Source of the DNA: Acidobacteriota bacterium | Lineage (GTDB): Bacteria > Acidobacteriota > Terriglobia > Terriglobales > Acidobacteriaceae | Assembly (NCBI GenBank): GCA_021846065.1 | Contig: JAJZCP010000059.1 | Span: 1 to 7,803, forward strand | DNA: 7,803 nt | Direction: 5' to 3' | In this document: positions 1-7,181 of the stretch, piece after piece | How positions within the stretch are numbered: position 1 is the stretch's first letter | Layout: the number at the start of each line of letters is the position of its first letter | Made by a program: the position numbers and the translations under genes | Notes under the pieces: model-generated | Seen by the model: the letters and a program-made list of their open reading frames with translations, nothing else | Databases searched by the model: none | What the model was told of the DNA's origin: nothing

Positions 1-1562
1 TTGATGGCTTCCAGCTCTTTCACAATCACGCCGCGCAGCTTTTTCTCGCTTGCCAGAATCGACTCCAGTTCGGCAATGCGGTCGCGTGTCTCGGCCAGCT
101 CCTTCAGCAGCTCATCGATGGAAAGCTGGGTCAGGCGGTAGAGTTGCAATTCCAGCACGGCGTCGATCTGCCGGTACGTCATTCCTGCCTCGGCCGCCAG
201 GAAGGACGTATCGCGATCCAGCTTGATCACGATCTCCTTGCTCATGGCAAAGCGATGCAGATTTTCGCGCGCATCGGCCCGCGAGGACGATCCCCGGATA
301 ATCCGGATGAACGCATCCAGATTGTCGAGAGCGATCTTGTAGCCTTCGAGAATATGCTCACGCTCGCGCGCCTTGCGCAGCTGAAACGCAGTACGGCGGC
401 GGACCACATCGATGCGGTGATCCAGAAAGTGCCGGATCGCCTGCGGCAGGCTCAGTTCCCGCGGCTGGCCGTTGACGACCGCCAGAAAAATCATCGAGAA
501 GCTGTCCTGCATCTGCGTGTTTTTGTACAGCTGATTCAGAACGATCTGCGCTTCGGCGCCGCGCTTCAGCTCGATCACGATCCGCATGCCGTCGCGATCG
601 CTCTCGTCCCGCACATCACTGATCTCGTCGACCACCTTGTCATTGACCAGTTCGGCGATGCGCTCGATCAGCTTGGACTTGTTGACCTGATAGGGAATCT
701 CGGTGACGATGATCGCCTGCCGGCCCTGGTTCAGGGCCTCAATGGCGGCGCGGGCCCGAATCTGGAAGCGGCCCCGGCCCGTCTTGTATGCCTGCGCGAT
801 GCCGCCGCGGCCATAGATAAATCCGCCCGTTGGGAAGTCCGGCCCCTGCACGTGCTTCAAGACCTCCGCCAGACCCGCGTGCGGATTGTTCACCATCTCA
901 ATGGCGGCGTTCACGATCTCTGTCAGGTTATGCGGCGGAATATTCGTCGCCATACCGACTGCGATTCCGCTCGATCCATTTACGATCAGGGCCGGAACGC
1001 GCGTCGGGAGCACGGTCGGCTCCAGCGTGCTTTCGTCGTAGTTGGGGACGAAATCGACCGTCTCCTGGTCGATATCCGCCAGCATCTCGCCGGCAATGCG
1101 CGTCAGCCGGGCCTCGGTGTACCGCATGGCCGCCGGAGGGTCGCCATCAACGGAGCCGAAGTTTCCCTGGCCGTCCACCATGGGGTAGCGCATGCTGAAA
1201 GGCTGAGCCAGCCGCACCATCGTGTCGTAGATCGAGGAGTCGCCATGCGGGTGATAGAGACCCATCGCCTGGCCGACAACCTTGGCGCACTTGGTGTACT
1301 TCTTGTTGTGCTGCAGGCCCATCTCCTGCATCGTGTACAAAACGCGGCGATGGACAGGCTTTAGACCGTCGCGCACATCGGGCAGTGCCCGCCCGATGAT
1401 GACCGACATCGAGTAATCGAGATACGAACGCCGCATCTCATCTTCAATGTTGATGAAGACCATGTTGGCCGCGCCCGGCCCCATGGGGCCGCCGGGACTG
1501 TTACCACCGGCGCCGTTCGCGCCGCCATCAAGAGGAAGCTGGGGATTCTGATCGTCTGCCAT
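1..1562 (-). CDS. gyrA: DNA gyrase subunit A, N-terminal 520 codons (runs off left edge)
   Basis: GyrA is the DNA breakage-reunion subunit of the A2B2 gyrase that introduces negative supercoils using ATP. The minus-strand reading begins at ATG 1562-1560 and stays open to the window edge, so the C-terminal DNA-wrapping domain is missing. The core starts near residue 34 with [18 protein letters not shown] and continues with [20 protein letters not shown]. The quinolone region [11 protein letters not shown] has Ser109 and Asp113, matching the sensitive Ser83 and Asp87 of E. coli. The catalytic tyrosine is Tyr148 in AAMRYTE (E. coli Tyr122), and [17 protein letters not shown] follows. These residues are all offset by 26 from E. 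coli, so the Gly/Pro/Asn-rich N-terminus is an extension. No good ribosome binding site precedes the ATG. The upstream neighbour on the same strand is 103 bases away. The GyrA-box is outside the window, so the ParC paralogue is not strictly excluded, but GyrA is much more likely. Confidence 0.93.
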   Translation of the reverse strand, partial: MADDQNPQLPLDGGANGAGGNSPGGPMGPGAANMVFINIEDEMRRSYLDYSMSVIIGRALPDVRDGLKPVHRRVLYTMQEMGLQHNKKYTKCAKVVGQAMGLYHPHGDSSIYDTMVRLAQPFSMRYPMVDGQGNFGSVDGDPPAAMRYTEARLTRIAGEMLADIDQETVDFVPNYDESTLEPTVLPTRVPALIVNGSSGIAVGMATNIPPHNLTEIVNAAIEMVNNPHAGLAEVLKHVQGPDFPTGGFIYGRGGIAQAYKTGRGRFQIRARAAIEALNQGRQAIIVTEIPYQVNKSKLIERIAELVNDKVVDEISDVRDESDRDGMRIVIELKRGAEAQIVLNQLYKNTQMQDSFSMIFLAVVNGQPRELSLPQAIRHFLDHRIDVVRRRTAFQLRKAREREHILEGYKIALDNLDAFIRIIRGSSSRADARENLHRFAMSKEIVIKLDRDTSFLAAEAGMTYRQIDAVLELQLYRLTQLSIDELLKELAETRDRIAELESILASEKKLRGVIVKELEAI

Positions 1563-1665
1563 AGGGTGGGTCTTGCGATCGTTCAGACGGGTAGCGGACC
1601 GAATGCCGAAGGTTCGCCCGGATCGCTGAAGTCTTTCTATAGTTTACCAGCCGGCAGGCCGATTT

Positions 1666-2823
1666 TCAGCTGGCGGCGAGGATCGGCAGGTTCACCAGGC
1701 ACAGCAGCGCCTGCGCCACCAGCAGCGATCCCGTCAGCCACAGAAACAGGCGCCGGCGCGGACCTTCCAGCATGTCGGCAAAGACGCCGCCGACGAAGGT
1801 CAGCAGAAATGGGAGCGCCCAGAACCAGGGCTCCGCATGCACCCCGGTCGTAATCAGGGGCAGCAGCAGGAGGCCGGTCAGCAGCGGCGCTGTGTTGCCA
1901 AAATACCGGGAAGGCCGGTGCATCAGGTAAAGCAGCAGGCTGGTCGCCAGCGCAATCGCGGCCGGCGCGCCAGGCAGCGTCAGAAATAGCTGACGGAGCC
2001 CGTTGCTGCCCATCCACAGGAAAGCGTCTGCGCTCTGGAACACATAGCTGAAGGCATCGAGATTGAATGTGTACGACGCCAGCAGAACAAAGAACGCGAG
2101 CAGCGTCACGCCTGCGATGACCAGGGGCACATCGGCGCGGCGCCGCTCCGCCAGATACATCATGAAAAAGAAGGCCAGCACCAGTCCCAGAATGGCGGCA
2201 ATCACATGCGCCGTGGCCGTCAGGCCTAAAGCCAGCGCCAGCAATGCCAGGCGGGGAATCCATTTTCTGCGCGGGGCCTGCATGGTATGCGCCATCCCGA
2301 TGCTGGTGTACAGGATGCCGTACAGTCCCCAGGCGGCAAGGATGTCATTATTGGGCCGCACGCAGTTGGCGATCACGGCCGGAGAAAAACAGTAGAGCCC
2401 GAGGGCCAGAAAGCCGCCCTCATTGCCAAACAGCCGCCGCGAAACCCACCAGATGGCGCCGCCCAGCCATATGCCGAACAGGATGAACGGCAGCCGCATC
2501 AGCAGCAGCACGTTCCACAGCAAATGCTCCAGCTCCCATGGGGTCGCTGTCTTCGGTTCCCCGGCCAGCAGCCGCTCCACCGTCAGCGGCAGCCCGGCCG
2601 CCCGGTAGGCAAAGGTTCCATCAGAAATATTGCCGCAGGAGGTGAGATATCCCGCCAGCGGCGAGGGCTTCTCCCACAGCTCGCGCCCGCAGCGCGCATA
2701 GCGGAAGTCCTTCTCGGTCAGCTGCTGCCGGCTGACAACCCAAAGGCATTGAAGGGCAAACAGGGCGAGCAGCAGGGCTGCCAGGCGTTGCGGCCGACGA
2801 AATTCAAAACTAACAGAAGTCAT
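1666..2823 (-). CDS. Polytopic membrane protein, GT-C / GT39-like glycosyltransferase (putative)
   Basis: A 385-residue, very hydrophobic protein with about ten likely membrane segments (roughly residues 12-30, 104-127, 136-154, 160-177, 190-223, 233-252, 286-301, 311-328, 331-350 and 358-381). After the first segment comes a polar loop of about 70 residues containing TEKDFRYARCGRELW. This resembles the acidic first extracytoplasmic loop of GT-C enzymes, which use lipid-linked sugars as donors. A second hallmark-like stretch is SPAVIANCVRPNNDILAAWG (about 147-166), comparable to the loop and helix in GT39/ArnT-like proteins. The protein is short for that family (usually around 500 or more residues) and lacks a clear C-terminal soluble domain. 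The ATG at 2823-2821 is preceded in frame by a TAA five codons upstream; a GGGAGG lies about 28 bases upstream, too far to serve this start. It is divergent from the oxidoreductase gene and precedes gyrA on the same strand. Coding status is solid; the function is inferred from fold-like features only. Confidence 0.8.
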   Translation of the reverse strand: MTSVSFEFRRPQRLAALLLALFALQCLWVVSRQQLTEKDFRYARCGRELWEKPSPLAGYLTSCGNISDGTFAYRAAGLPLTVERLLAGEPKTATPWELEHLLWNVLLLMRLPFILFGIWLGGAIWWVSRRLFGNEGGFLALGLYCFSPAVIANCVRPNNDILAAWGLYGILYTSIGMAHTMQAPRRKWIPRLALLALALGLTATAHVIAAILGLVLAFFFMMYLAERRRADVPLVIAGVTLLAFFVLLASYTFNLDAFSYVFQSADAFLWMGSNGLRQLFLTLPGAPAAIALATSLLLYLMHRPSRYFGNTAPLLTGLLLLPLITTGVHAEPWFWALPFLLTFVGGVFADMLEGPRRRLFLWLTGSLLVAQALLCLVNLPILAAS

Positions 2824-2963
2824 GAAAATGTGAGTTTACTAAGAAAACCTCCCGCGACGGAGAAAAGGCAGGAACGACAGCCGTCATCGGCATTTGATAG
2901 TGTTTATCAATCCACAGCTTCCCCGGCTCGTGTTGATCATCTCGCTTTCCGAATGGTTCGCTC
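2824..2963. promoter_or_regulatory. Divergent intergenic region, presumed to carry promoters for both flanking genes
   Basis: This 140-base gap separates the minus-strand membrane-protein gene from the plus-strand oxidoreductase gene, so both promoters would be expected here. It is richer in A+T than the flanking housekeeping genes. I could not assign a convincing -35/-10 pair on either strand. The only clear structure is the inverted repeat listed separately at 2894-2910. Assignment as a promoter region rests on the gene arrangement, not on recognised motifs. Confidence 0.45.
2894..2910. repeat. Perfect inverted repeat TTGATA-N5-TATCAA (candidate operator)
   Basis: The arms TTGATA (2894-2899) and TATCAA (2905-2910) are exact reverse complements separated by GTGTT. 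The site is 17 bases long and sits about midway between two divergent start codons, 70 bases from the start at 2823 and 53 bases from the one at 2964. That symmetry and position suit a dimeric transcription factor. The left arm also resembles a -35 hexamer, but no matching -10 lies 16-18 bases away on either strand. A 12-base palindrome can arise by chance, so the regulatory role is an inference. Confidence 0.4.
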
Positions 2964-4277
2964 GTGTCTCGTTTGATCGTCATTGGTGCAGGGGTCATGG
3001 GTCTTGCTGCGGCCTATGAAGCTTTGGTGCAGGGCCACTCGGTCACTGTAGTGGAGGCGGCCACGGATGCTGGTGGGATGGCGGCGCATTTCGATTTTGG
3101 CGGTCTATCGATTGAGCGCTTCTACCATTTCGTCTGTCAGACTGACGCTCCCACTTTTGAATTGCTCGCTGAGCTAGGCCTTTCGGAAAAAATGCGCTGG
3201 AGGCCCACCAGCATGGGGTTTTTCAGCGACGGAAGGCTTTACTCCTGGGGCAACCCTGTTGCGCTGCTCGCCTTTCCTGGGCTCGATCTGCTGAGTAAGC
3301 TACGGTATGGCTTGTTCCTCTTTCGCTGCATGCATCAGGATCAATGGCCGGAGCTAGAGCATCTGCGGGCCAGGGATTGGATCACGCGATCGTGTGGCAA
3401 CGCTGTCTACGAGCGCTTCTGGCATCCCCTTCTTTCATACAAGTATTACGAGTACGCGGATAACATCTCTGCTGCCTGGATTTGGACGCGCATCCGGCGG
3501 GTGGGGAAATCCCGGCGCAGCATGATGCAGGAGGAGCTTGGCTACATCGATGGGGGATCTCAGACGCTGGTCGATGCACTGCTGGAACGTATCCATTCAC
3601 TCGGAGGAGTCGTGCGGCTGGGGAGCCCAGTATCGCGAGTTCGAAGTGAGAGTGAGAGAGTCATCGGCGTTGAGACGGACGGAGTATTTATCCCCGCTGA
3701 CCATGTGATTGCGACGGCGCCTATCCCTTTAATTCCTAACATGGTTCCTGATCTCCCCGATGCGTGGAAGGAACGTTATCGGGCGATCCATAACATCGGA
3801 GTGATCTGCATGGTATTTAAGCTCCGCCGCTCGGTCAGCCCGCATTTTTGGATCAACATCTCGGAACATGGTCTCGAGATTCCTGGGATTATCGAATTTT
3901 CTAATCTTCGGCCAGTTGGAAACGATCACATTGTGTACGTTCCCTACTACATGCCCGTGACAAACCCGAAATTTACATGGACGGAAGAAGAGCTCAAAGA
4001 GGAAGCCTTTGCCTGCCTGCGCCGGCTAAACCCGGAGCTTTCTCCGGAGGATGTTCTCGATGTGCGATGTGCCCGGCTCAAGCACGGTCAGCCCGTCTGC
4101 GAACCCGGATTCGCGGCCAAAATCCCTCCTGTGCAGACCCCTAACGCGGGCCTTCAGGTCGCCGATACCTGCTTTTATTACCCGGAAGACCGTGGAATCG
4201 CGGAAAGCGCGCGTCTGGGCCGCCAAATGGCCCGAAACGTACCGATGGCGATTTCCCCAAGGGGTAATCGCGTATGA
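2964..4277 (+). CDS. FAD-dependent oxidoreductase (amine oxidase / UDP-galactopyranose mutase-like family)
   Basis: A 437-residue flavoprotein, probably cytoplasmic or membrane-peripheral. Residues 3-31 form a classical dinucleotide-binding fold: LIVIGAGVMGLAAAYEA with GxGxxG at 8-13, ending in the acidic Glu31 that binds the ribose. The GG motif follows (AGGMAAHFDFGG, 36-47). GGSQTLVDALLERI at 197-210 is the second conserved segment, and the C-terminal FAD motif is LQVADTCFYYPEDRGIAES at 397-415. This domain order is that of protoporphyrinogen-oxidase, phytoene-desaturase and UDP-galactopyranose-mutase relatives. The substrate cannot be assigned. The start is GTG 2964, because an in-frame TGA lies nine codons upstream and the fold begins immediately after; the ribosome binding site is poor. 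The gene overlaps the next by four bases (ATGA), which suggests translational coupling with a sugar transferase and a role in lipid-linked sugar or envelope glycan metabolism. GC content is lower than in the neighbours, so horizontal origin is possible. Confidence 0.87.
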   Translation: MSRLIVIGAGVMGLAAAYEALVQGHSVTVVEAATDAGGMAAHFDFGGLSIERFYHFVCQTDAPTFELLAELGLSEKMRWRPTSMGFFSDGRLYSWGNPVALLAFPGLDLLSKLRYGLFLFRCMHQDQWPELEHLRARDWITRSCGNAVYERFWHPLLSYKYYEYADNISAAWIWTRIRRVGKSRRSMMQEELGYIDGGSQTLVDALLERIHSLGGVVRLGSPVSRVRSESERVIGVETDGVFIPADHVIATAPIPLIPNMVPDLPDAWKERYRAIHNIGVICMVFKLRRSVSPHFWINISEHGLEIPGIIEFSNLRPVGNDHIVYVPYYMPVTNPKFTWTEEELKEEAFACLRRLNPELSPEDVLDVRCARLKHGQPVCEPGFAAKIPPVQTPNAGLQVADTCFYYPEDRGIAESARLGRQMARNVPMAISPRGNRV

Positions 4278-5620
4278 GTATTTCCGCGTCGGTTTCCCGC
4301 CGGGATGATCTCTCTTTTTCGAGCGAATTGGATTCCGGAAGAAACGGGCTTCTCTGCGCCGTGTCTGTCGGGGTAATCCTTCTATTCATCCACGGCGGGT
4401 CAAACGAGCCCTTCATGGACGATTTCTCCTATGCCAAGACGGCGCTGGAGTTTGCCCGGACGGGGCATTTTGTCTACAACGGATGGGCCACGGCCATGCT
4501 GGGTTGGCAGGTGCCGTGGGGCGCGCTGGTTATCAAGCTGTTCGGTTTTTCGTTCCGAGCGCTCCAGCTCTCCATGGTGCCGTTGTCGATGGCATCGGTC
4601 TACCTGTTTCACCAGGTTTTGCGCCGCTTTGGCATCACGCCTGCAAACGCCATCCTGGGAACCCTAACGCTCGCTCTGTCGCCTCTGTTTCTGCCGCTAG
4701 CTGTCAGTTTTATGACAGATATCCCGGGGCTGCTGGTGATTCTGCTCTGCATGCACATGTGCCAGAGCGCGGCAGCGGCCCGGACTGCCCGAACTGCCAT
4801 CCTCTGGCTAACCGCAGCAACCGCTGTGAACATTTTTGGTGGCACGGTGCGGCAGATCGCGTGGCTGGGCGCGCTGATCATGGTGCCATCCACGGCGTGG
4901 ATGCTGCGGCGCTGGCGCGGCATGAAGCTGGCGGGGGCTCTGCTGTTCCTGCTCTCTTTCTTGAGCGTGCTCGGCTTTATGCACTGGTTTGCCGCACAGC
5001 CCTACAACGTGCCGCAGCACGTCTTTAACGGGCCCATCAGCATGCGCATGGCAATTCATGGAATCGTGCAGGCTGCTAAGACCATCTTGTGCTTGCTGCT
5101 GATTGTGCTTCCTGTGATGGTGGCGTGGATCGGGCCTTTGCGACGTCTGCCTGCTTCGCGGCGATGGTCCATAGTCGTGGCTTCAGCTTTGATCACGGCG
5201 GCGCTTGCAGTGCTAAGCGCGCATCGCGGAGCCGACGGCCTTCTCGCCCCGTGGCTCAGGCCGCTCATCGCCGCCCAATCATTTTCGATCTCGATCTACC
5301 CCGGTGTGAGCGTCGAGAAATGCCTGTTTCTTCTCGCCATCGGCCTAACCTTTATCGTTTTGCTCGGATCGGCATCTTTCCTGGCTCTGATGAGCGACAG
5401 CTACCGGCAGGTGGGATGGCAGCGGCCACTACGGTTTCCATCCGAGGCGCTCTTGATTGTTGGCCCATTTTCGCTGGCATACACCGCATTTCTTCTGCCC
5501 AGCGGCGTGTATATCTTCATCCAGGACCGCTATGTGCTCGGCCTCGTACCCACCGCGGTGATTTTTTTCTCTTGCTTTATCAAAAGGGGATCAGTCTGCG
5601 CGTTTCAAGGGCGCCCGTGA
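4274..5620 (+). CDS. Large GT-C / GT39-like membrane glycosyltransferase, N-terminal part of a frame-interrupted gene
   Basis: A 448-residue reading frame with about eleven hydrophobic segments. The loop after the first segment (about residue 47) carries FMDDFSYAKTALEFARTG. The paired Asp49-Asp50 match the acidic pair in the first extracytoplasmic loop of GT-C transferases (ArnT/PMT-like) that use polyprenyl-phosphate sugars. SFMTDIPGLLVILL at 145-158 is another family-typical stretch. The last natural sequence is QDRYVLGLVPTAVIFF (417-432). After that the frame yields 16 atypical residues ([16 protein letters not shown]) and stops at 5620, while the family-like sequence continues in the next frame from 5569. 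Joined by a -1 shift at the T run 5562-5568, the product would be 597 residues, a normal length for the family. The ATG overlaps the oxidoreductase stop (ATGA), so the two are co-translated. The sugar and acceptor are unknown. Whether the break is an error, a mutation or functional recoding is undecided. Confidence 0.8.
   Translation: MSISASVSRRDDLSFSSELDSGRNGLLCAVSVGVILLFIHGGSNEPFMDDFSYAKTALEFARTGHFVYNGWATAMLGWQVPWGALVIKLFGFSFRALQLSMVPLSMASVYLFHQVLRRFGITPANAILGTLTLALSPLFLPLAVSFMTDIPGLLVILLCMHMCQSAAAARTARTAILWLTAATAVNIFGGTVRQIAWLGALIMVPSTAWMLRRWRGMKLAGALLFLLSFLSVLGFMHWFAAQPYNVPQHVFNGPISMRMAIHGIVQAAKTILCLLLIVLPVMVAWIGPLRRLPASRRWSIVVASALITAALAVLSAHRGADGLLAPWLRPLIAAQSFSISIYPGVSVEKCLFLLAIGLTFIVLLGSASFLALMSDSYRQVGWQRPLRFPSEALLIVGPFSLAYTAFLLPSGVYIFIQDRYVLGLVPTAVIFFSCFIKRGSVCAFQGRP
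5563..5569 (+). other. T TTT TTC slippery heptamer at the frame break
   Basis: Seven T (5562-5568) followed by C give, in the upstream frame, codons TTT (5564-5566) and TTC (5567-5569) preceded by T. This is exactly the X XXY YYZ pattern that allows both tRNAs to slip back one base. A -1 slip here moves translation into the frame that reads LLLYQKGISLRVSRAP and then the missing C-terminal part. A weak imperfect hairpin (GATCA 5589-5593 with TGATC 5618-5622, GCGC 5598-5601 with GCGC 5611-5614) lies downstream, but its 19-base spacer is longer than the usual 5-9. Homopolymers are also the commonest place for a lost base in sequencing, so the presence of the motif does not prove recoding. Confidence 0.35.
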
Positions 5621-6066
5621 TCACTTTGCTTGTCTTCGCGGCGTACTCTGTGGCTGGCGCCAGGACGTTCTACATAGCCTCAGCGGCGCTGCATCGCCTG
5701 CTGGACCGCATGGAGCGCGCCGGGATACCGCGACTGGCAATTCAGACGAATCTGGGCGCCGGTCTGGCCAACGATGGTTGGGCACAGATCGAGAATGGCG
5801 GCACCATCAATGACCGCCGGATCGTGAATCCGCCGGAACAATACCGAACAGTGACGCGCGACCTAGGCCTGCCCGGCAACTGCGCCAACTGGTTCACATC
5901 GTTCACGCCTGATATCACGGCCGAGTATTACGTTGTGCAATCCCCCACGTCATGCTTTGCGCCGACGAGTTTTGCGCCGGAATATTTCCATGCCTGGCTG
6001 CCGCCCTTCCGCCGGGCGTATTACGTGGAGCAGCGGCGGCCGGAGCCAGATCGTCCGCAGCCATAA
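5617..6066 (+). CDS. C-terminal part of the frame-interrupted GT-C glycosyltransferase
   Basis: Family-like coding in this frame actually starts at 5569 (LLLYQKGISLRVSRAP) and ends at TAA 6064-6066. It contributes 165 codons to the frame-corrected 597-residue protein. It holds one more membrane segment ([15 protein letters not shown], joined residues 449-463) and then an extracytoplasmic domain of about 130 residues. The segment from [12 protein letters not shown] to LANDGWAQ resembles the tail domain found after the last helix in many GT39-like enzymes, and [21 protein letters not shown] is a typical ending. The coordinates given start at GTG 5617, which overlaps the upstream stop as GTGA and would give a separate 149-residue protein. 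A weak AAGGG lies five bases before it. A separate coupled cistron is possible, but the continuity of the sequence across 5569-5616 argues that this was one gene. Confidence 0.6.
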   Translation: MITLLVFAAYSVAGARTFYIASAALHRLLDRMERAGIPRLAIQTNLGAGLANDGWAQIENGGTINDRRIVNPPEQYRTVTRDLGLPGNCANWFTSFTPDITAEYYVVQSPTSCFAPTSFAPEYFHAWLPPFRRAYYVEQRRPEPDRPQP

Positions 6067-6136
6067 GCGGCCGCCGGAGCCTGTTCGCGGAGGAACGATT
6101 GCTTCCACGTTCCCGCCCGCGATATCCTCCGCTTGC

Positions 6137-7168
6137 ATGCCCTCTTCCAATCAGGCGAGTCGCATCATCTCCGCCAGCGCAGCCGACGACGAGCTCGCGC
6201 TCGATCTCAAGCTGCGCCCGCAGCGGCTGAATGAGTTCATTGGCCAGCGGAAGGCCAAGGAGCAACTGGCGATTGCGCTGGAGGCGGCGCGCAACCGCGG
6301 CGAAGCGCTCGATCACGTGCTGCTGTCCGGCCCTCCCGGGCTGGGCAAAACCACGCTGGCCAACATTATTGCCAACGAACTGGACGTTGCGTTCCAGCAG
6401 ACCTCCGGTCCGGCGATTCAGATTCAGGGCGACCTGACGGCTATCCTGACCAATCTGCGTCAGCACCAGGTGCTGTTTCTGGATGAAATCCACCGGCTGC
6501 AACCGGCGCTGCAGGAAAAGCTCTATACGGCGCTGGAGGATTACAAGCTCGACATTATGATCGGCCAGGGGCCGGCGGCGCGCACGCACGTCATGGACCT
6601 GCACCCGTTCACCTTTGTCGCCGCCACCACGCGCCCCGGTTTGCTGGCTTCGCCGCTGCTGGCGCGCTTTGGCATCCTGCTGCGGCTGGAGTTCTACACC
6701 GAAGACGAACTGCGCATCATCGTGCAGCGTTCGGCGGAGGTGCTGAACGTTCCGATCGATGCCGACGGCGCCGCCGAGATCGCCATGCGCTGCCGCGGAA
6801 CGCCGCGTATCGCCAACCGCCTGCTGCGCCGTGTGCGGGACTATGCGCAGGTGCGCGGCGCAGGCCATATCGACCGAGCAACGGCCATGGCTGCGCTCAA
6901 TCTGCTGGAGGTGGATGCCCATGGCTTCGATGAGATGGACCGGCGGCTGCTGCGTACCATCATCGAGAAATACGACGGCGGCCCGGTAGGCCTGAACACT
7001 CTGGCCGCTGCGCTGGCCGAGGAAGAAGATGCGCTGGAAGAGGTCTACGAGCCGTTCCTGATCCAGATTGGATTTCTGGATCGCACGCCGCGCGGCCGCG
7101 TCGCCACAAAGCTCGCCTATCAGCACCTGGGTATTGAGCCGCCCCGCAAAAGCAACCTGCTGTTTTAG
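6137..7168 (+). CDS. ruvB: Holliday junction branch migration helicase RuvB
   Basis: RuvB is the hexameric AAA+ motor that, with RuvA, drives branch migration of Holliday junctions during recombination and repair. From ATG 6137 the protein has 343 residues, the usual size. Visible parts are the N-terminal [12 protein letters not shown] (26-37), Walker [10 protein letters not shown] (65-73), Walker B LFLDEIHR (113-120), the DNA-contacting hairpin region [13 protein letters not shown] (138-150), sensor 1 ATTRPG (163-168), the likely arginine finger Arg177 in LLARFG, and sensor 2 [13 protein letters not shown] (220-232). The C-terminal winged-helix domain includes [15 protein letters not shown] and [17 protein letters not shown]. 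Sensor 1 has Pro where many RuvBs have Ala. ATG 6137 is chosen because RIISASA starts about eight residues later, as in the family, although the best Shine-Dalgarno-like GGAGGA (6089-6094) is over 40 bases away. ruvA and ruvC are not in the window. The gene lies 70 bases after the glycosyltransferase gene, so read-through transcription is possible. Confidence 0.96.
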   Translation: MPSSNQASRIISASAADDELALDLKLRPQRLNEFIGQRKAKEQLAIALEAARNRGEALDHVLLSGPPGLGKTTLANIIANELDVAFQQTSGPAIQIQGDLTAILTNLRQHQVLFLDEIHRLQPALQEKLYTALEDYKLDIMIGQGPAARTHVMDLHPFTFVAATTRPGLLASPLLARFGILLRLEFYTEDELRIIVQRSAEVLNVPIDADGAAEIAMRCRGTPRIANRLLRRVRDYAQVRGAGHIDRATAMAALNLLEVDAHGFDEMDRRLLRTIIEKYDGGPVGLNTLAAALAEEEDALEEVYEPFLIQIGFLDRTPRGRVATKLAYQHLGIEPPRKSNLLF

Positions 7169-7181
7169 CCGTCCGGCGCGG

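Noticed and set aside
144..1364. Long plus-strand open frame (406 codons) opposite gyrA
   Set aside because: It is the antisense of a clearly homologous gyrA and its translation shows no recognisable domain. Long antisense frames are expected in GC-rich genes.
1647..1673. CCAGC...GCTGG inverted repeat at the end of the minus-strand membrane-protein gene
   Set aside because: The arms are only five bases with a 17-base loop and there is no T tract, so it is not a credible terminator.
2287..2976. Plus-strand open frame of 229 codons across the membrane-protein gene and the divergent gap
   Set aside because: It is antisense to a well-supported hydrophobic coding sequence and reads as Gln/Arg/Pro-rich shadow. 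It also runs into the oxidoreductase start.
2810..2998. Small minus-strand frame of 62 codons covering the divergent region
   Set aside because: It overlaps the starts of both divergent genes and has no ribosome binding site or recognisable sequence.
5089..5568. Upstream part of the frame that carries the glycosyltransferase C-terminus
   Set aside because: Before 5569 this frame gives Arg/Ser/Pro-rich, non-membrane sequence, while the other frame is clearly the membrane enzyme. Only the part after 5569 is real coding.
5589..5622. Imperfect hairpin as the stimulator of -1 frameshifting
   Set aside because: The stems are only 5 and 4 base pairs with an internal loop, and the spacer from the heptamer is 19 bases, longer than known stimulators usually allow. 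Kept only as a note.
5915..7126. Long minus-strand open frame (403 codons) opposite ruvB
   Set aside because: It lies entirely against ruvB and the end of the glycosyltransferase. Its Gln/Arg-rich composition is typical of an antisense shadow, and it has no domain signature.
7148..7166. Hairpin AAAAGCA-acc-TGCTgTTTT at the end of ruvB as a terminator
   Set aside because: The stem is short, AT-rich and bulged, lies inside the coding sequence, and is followed by no proper T tract on the plus strand; on the minus strand it is only marginal.
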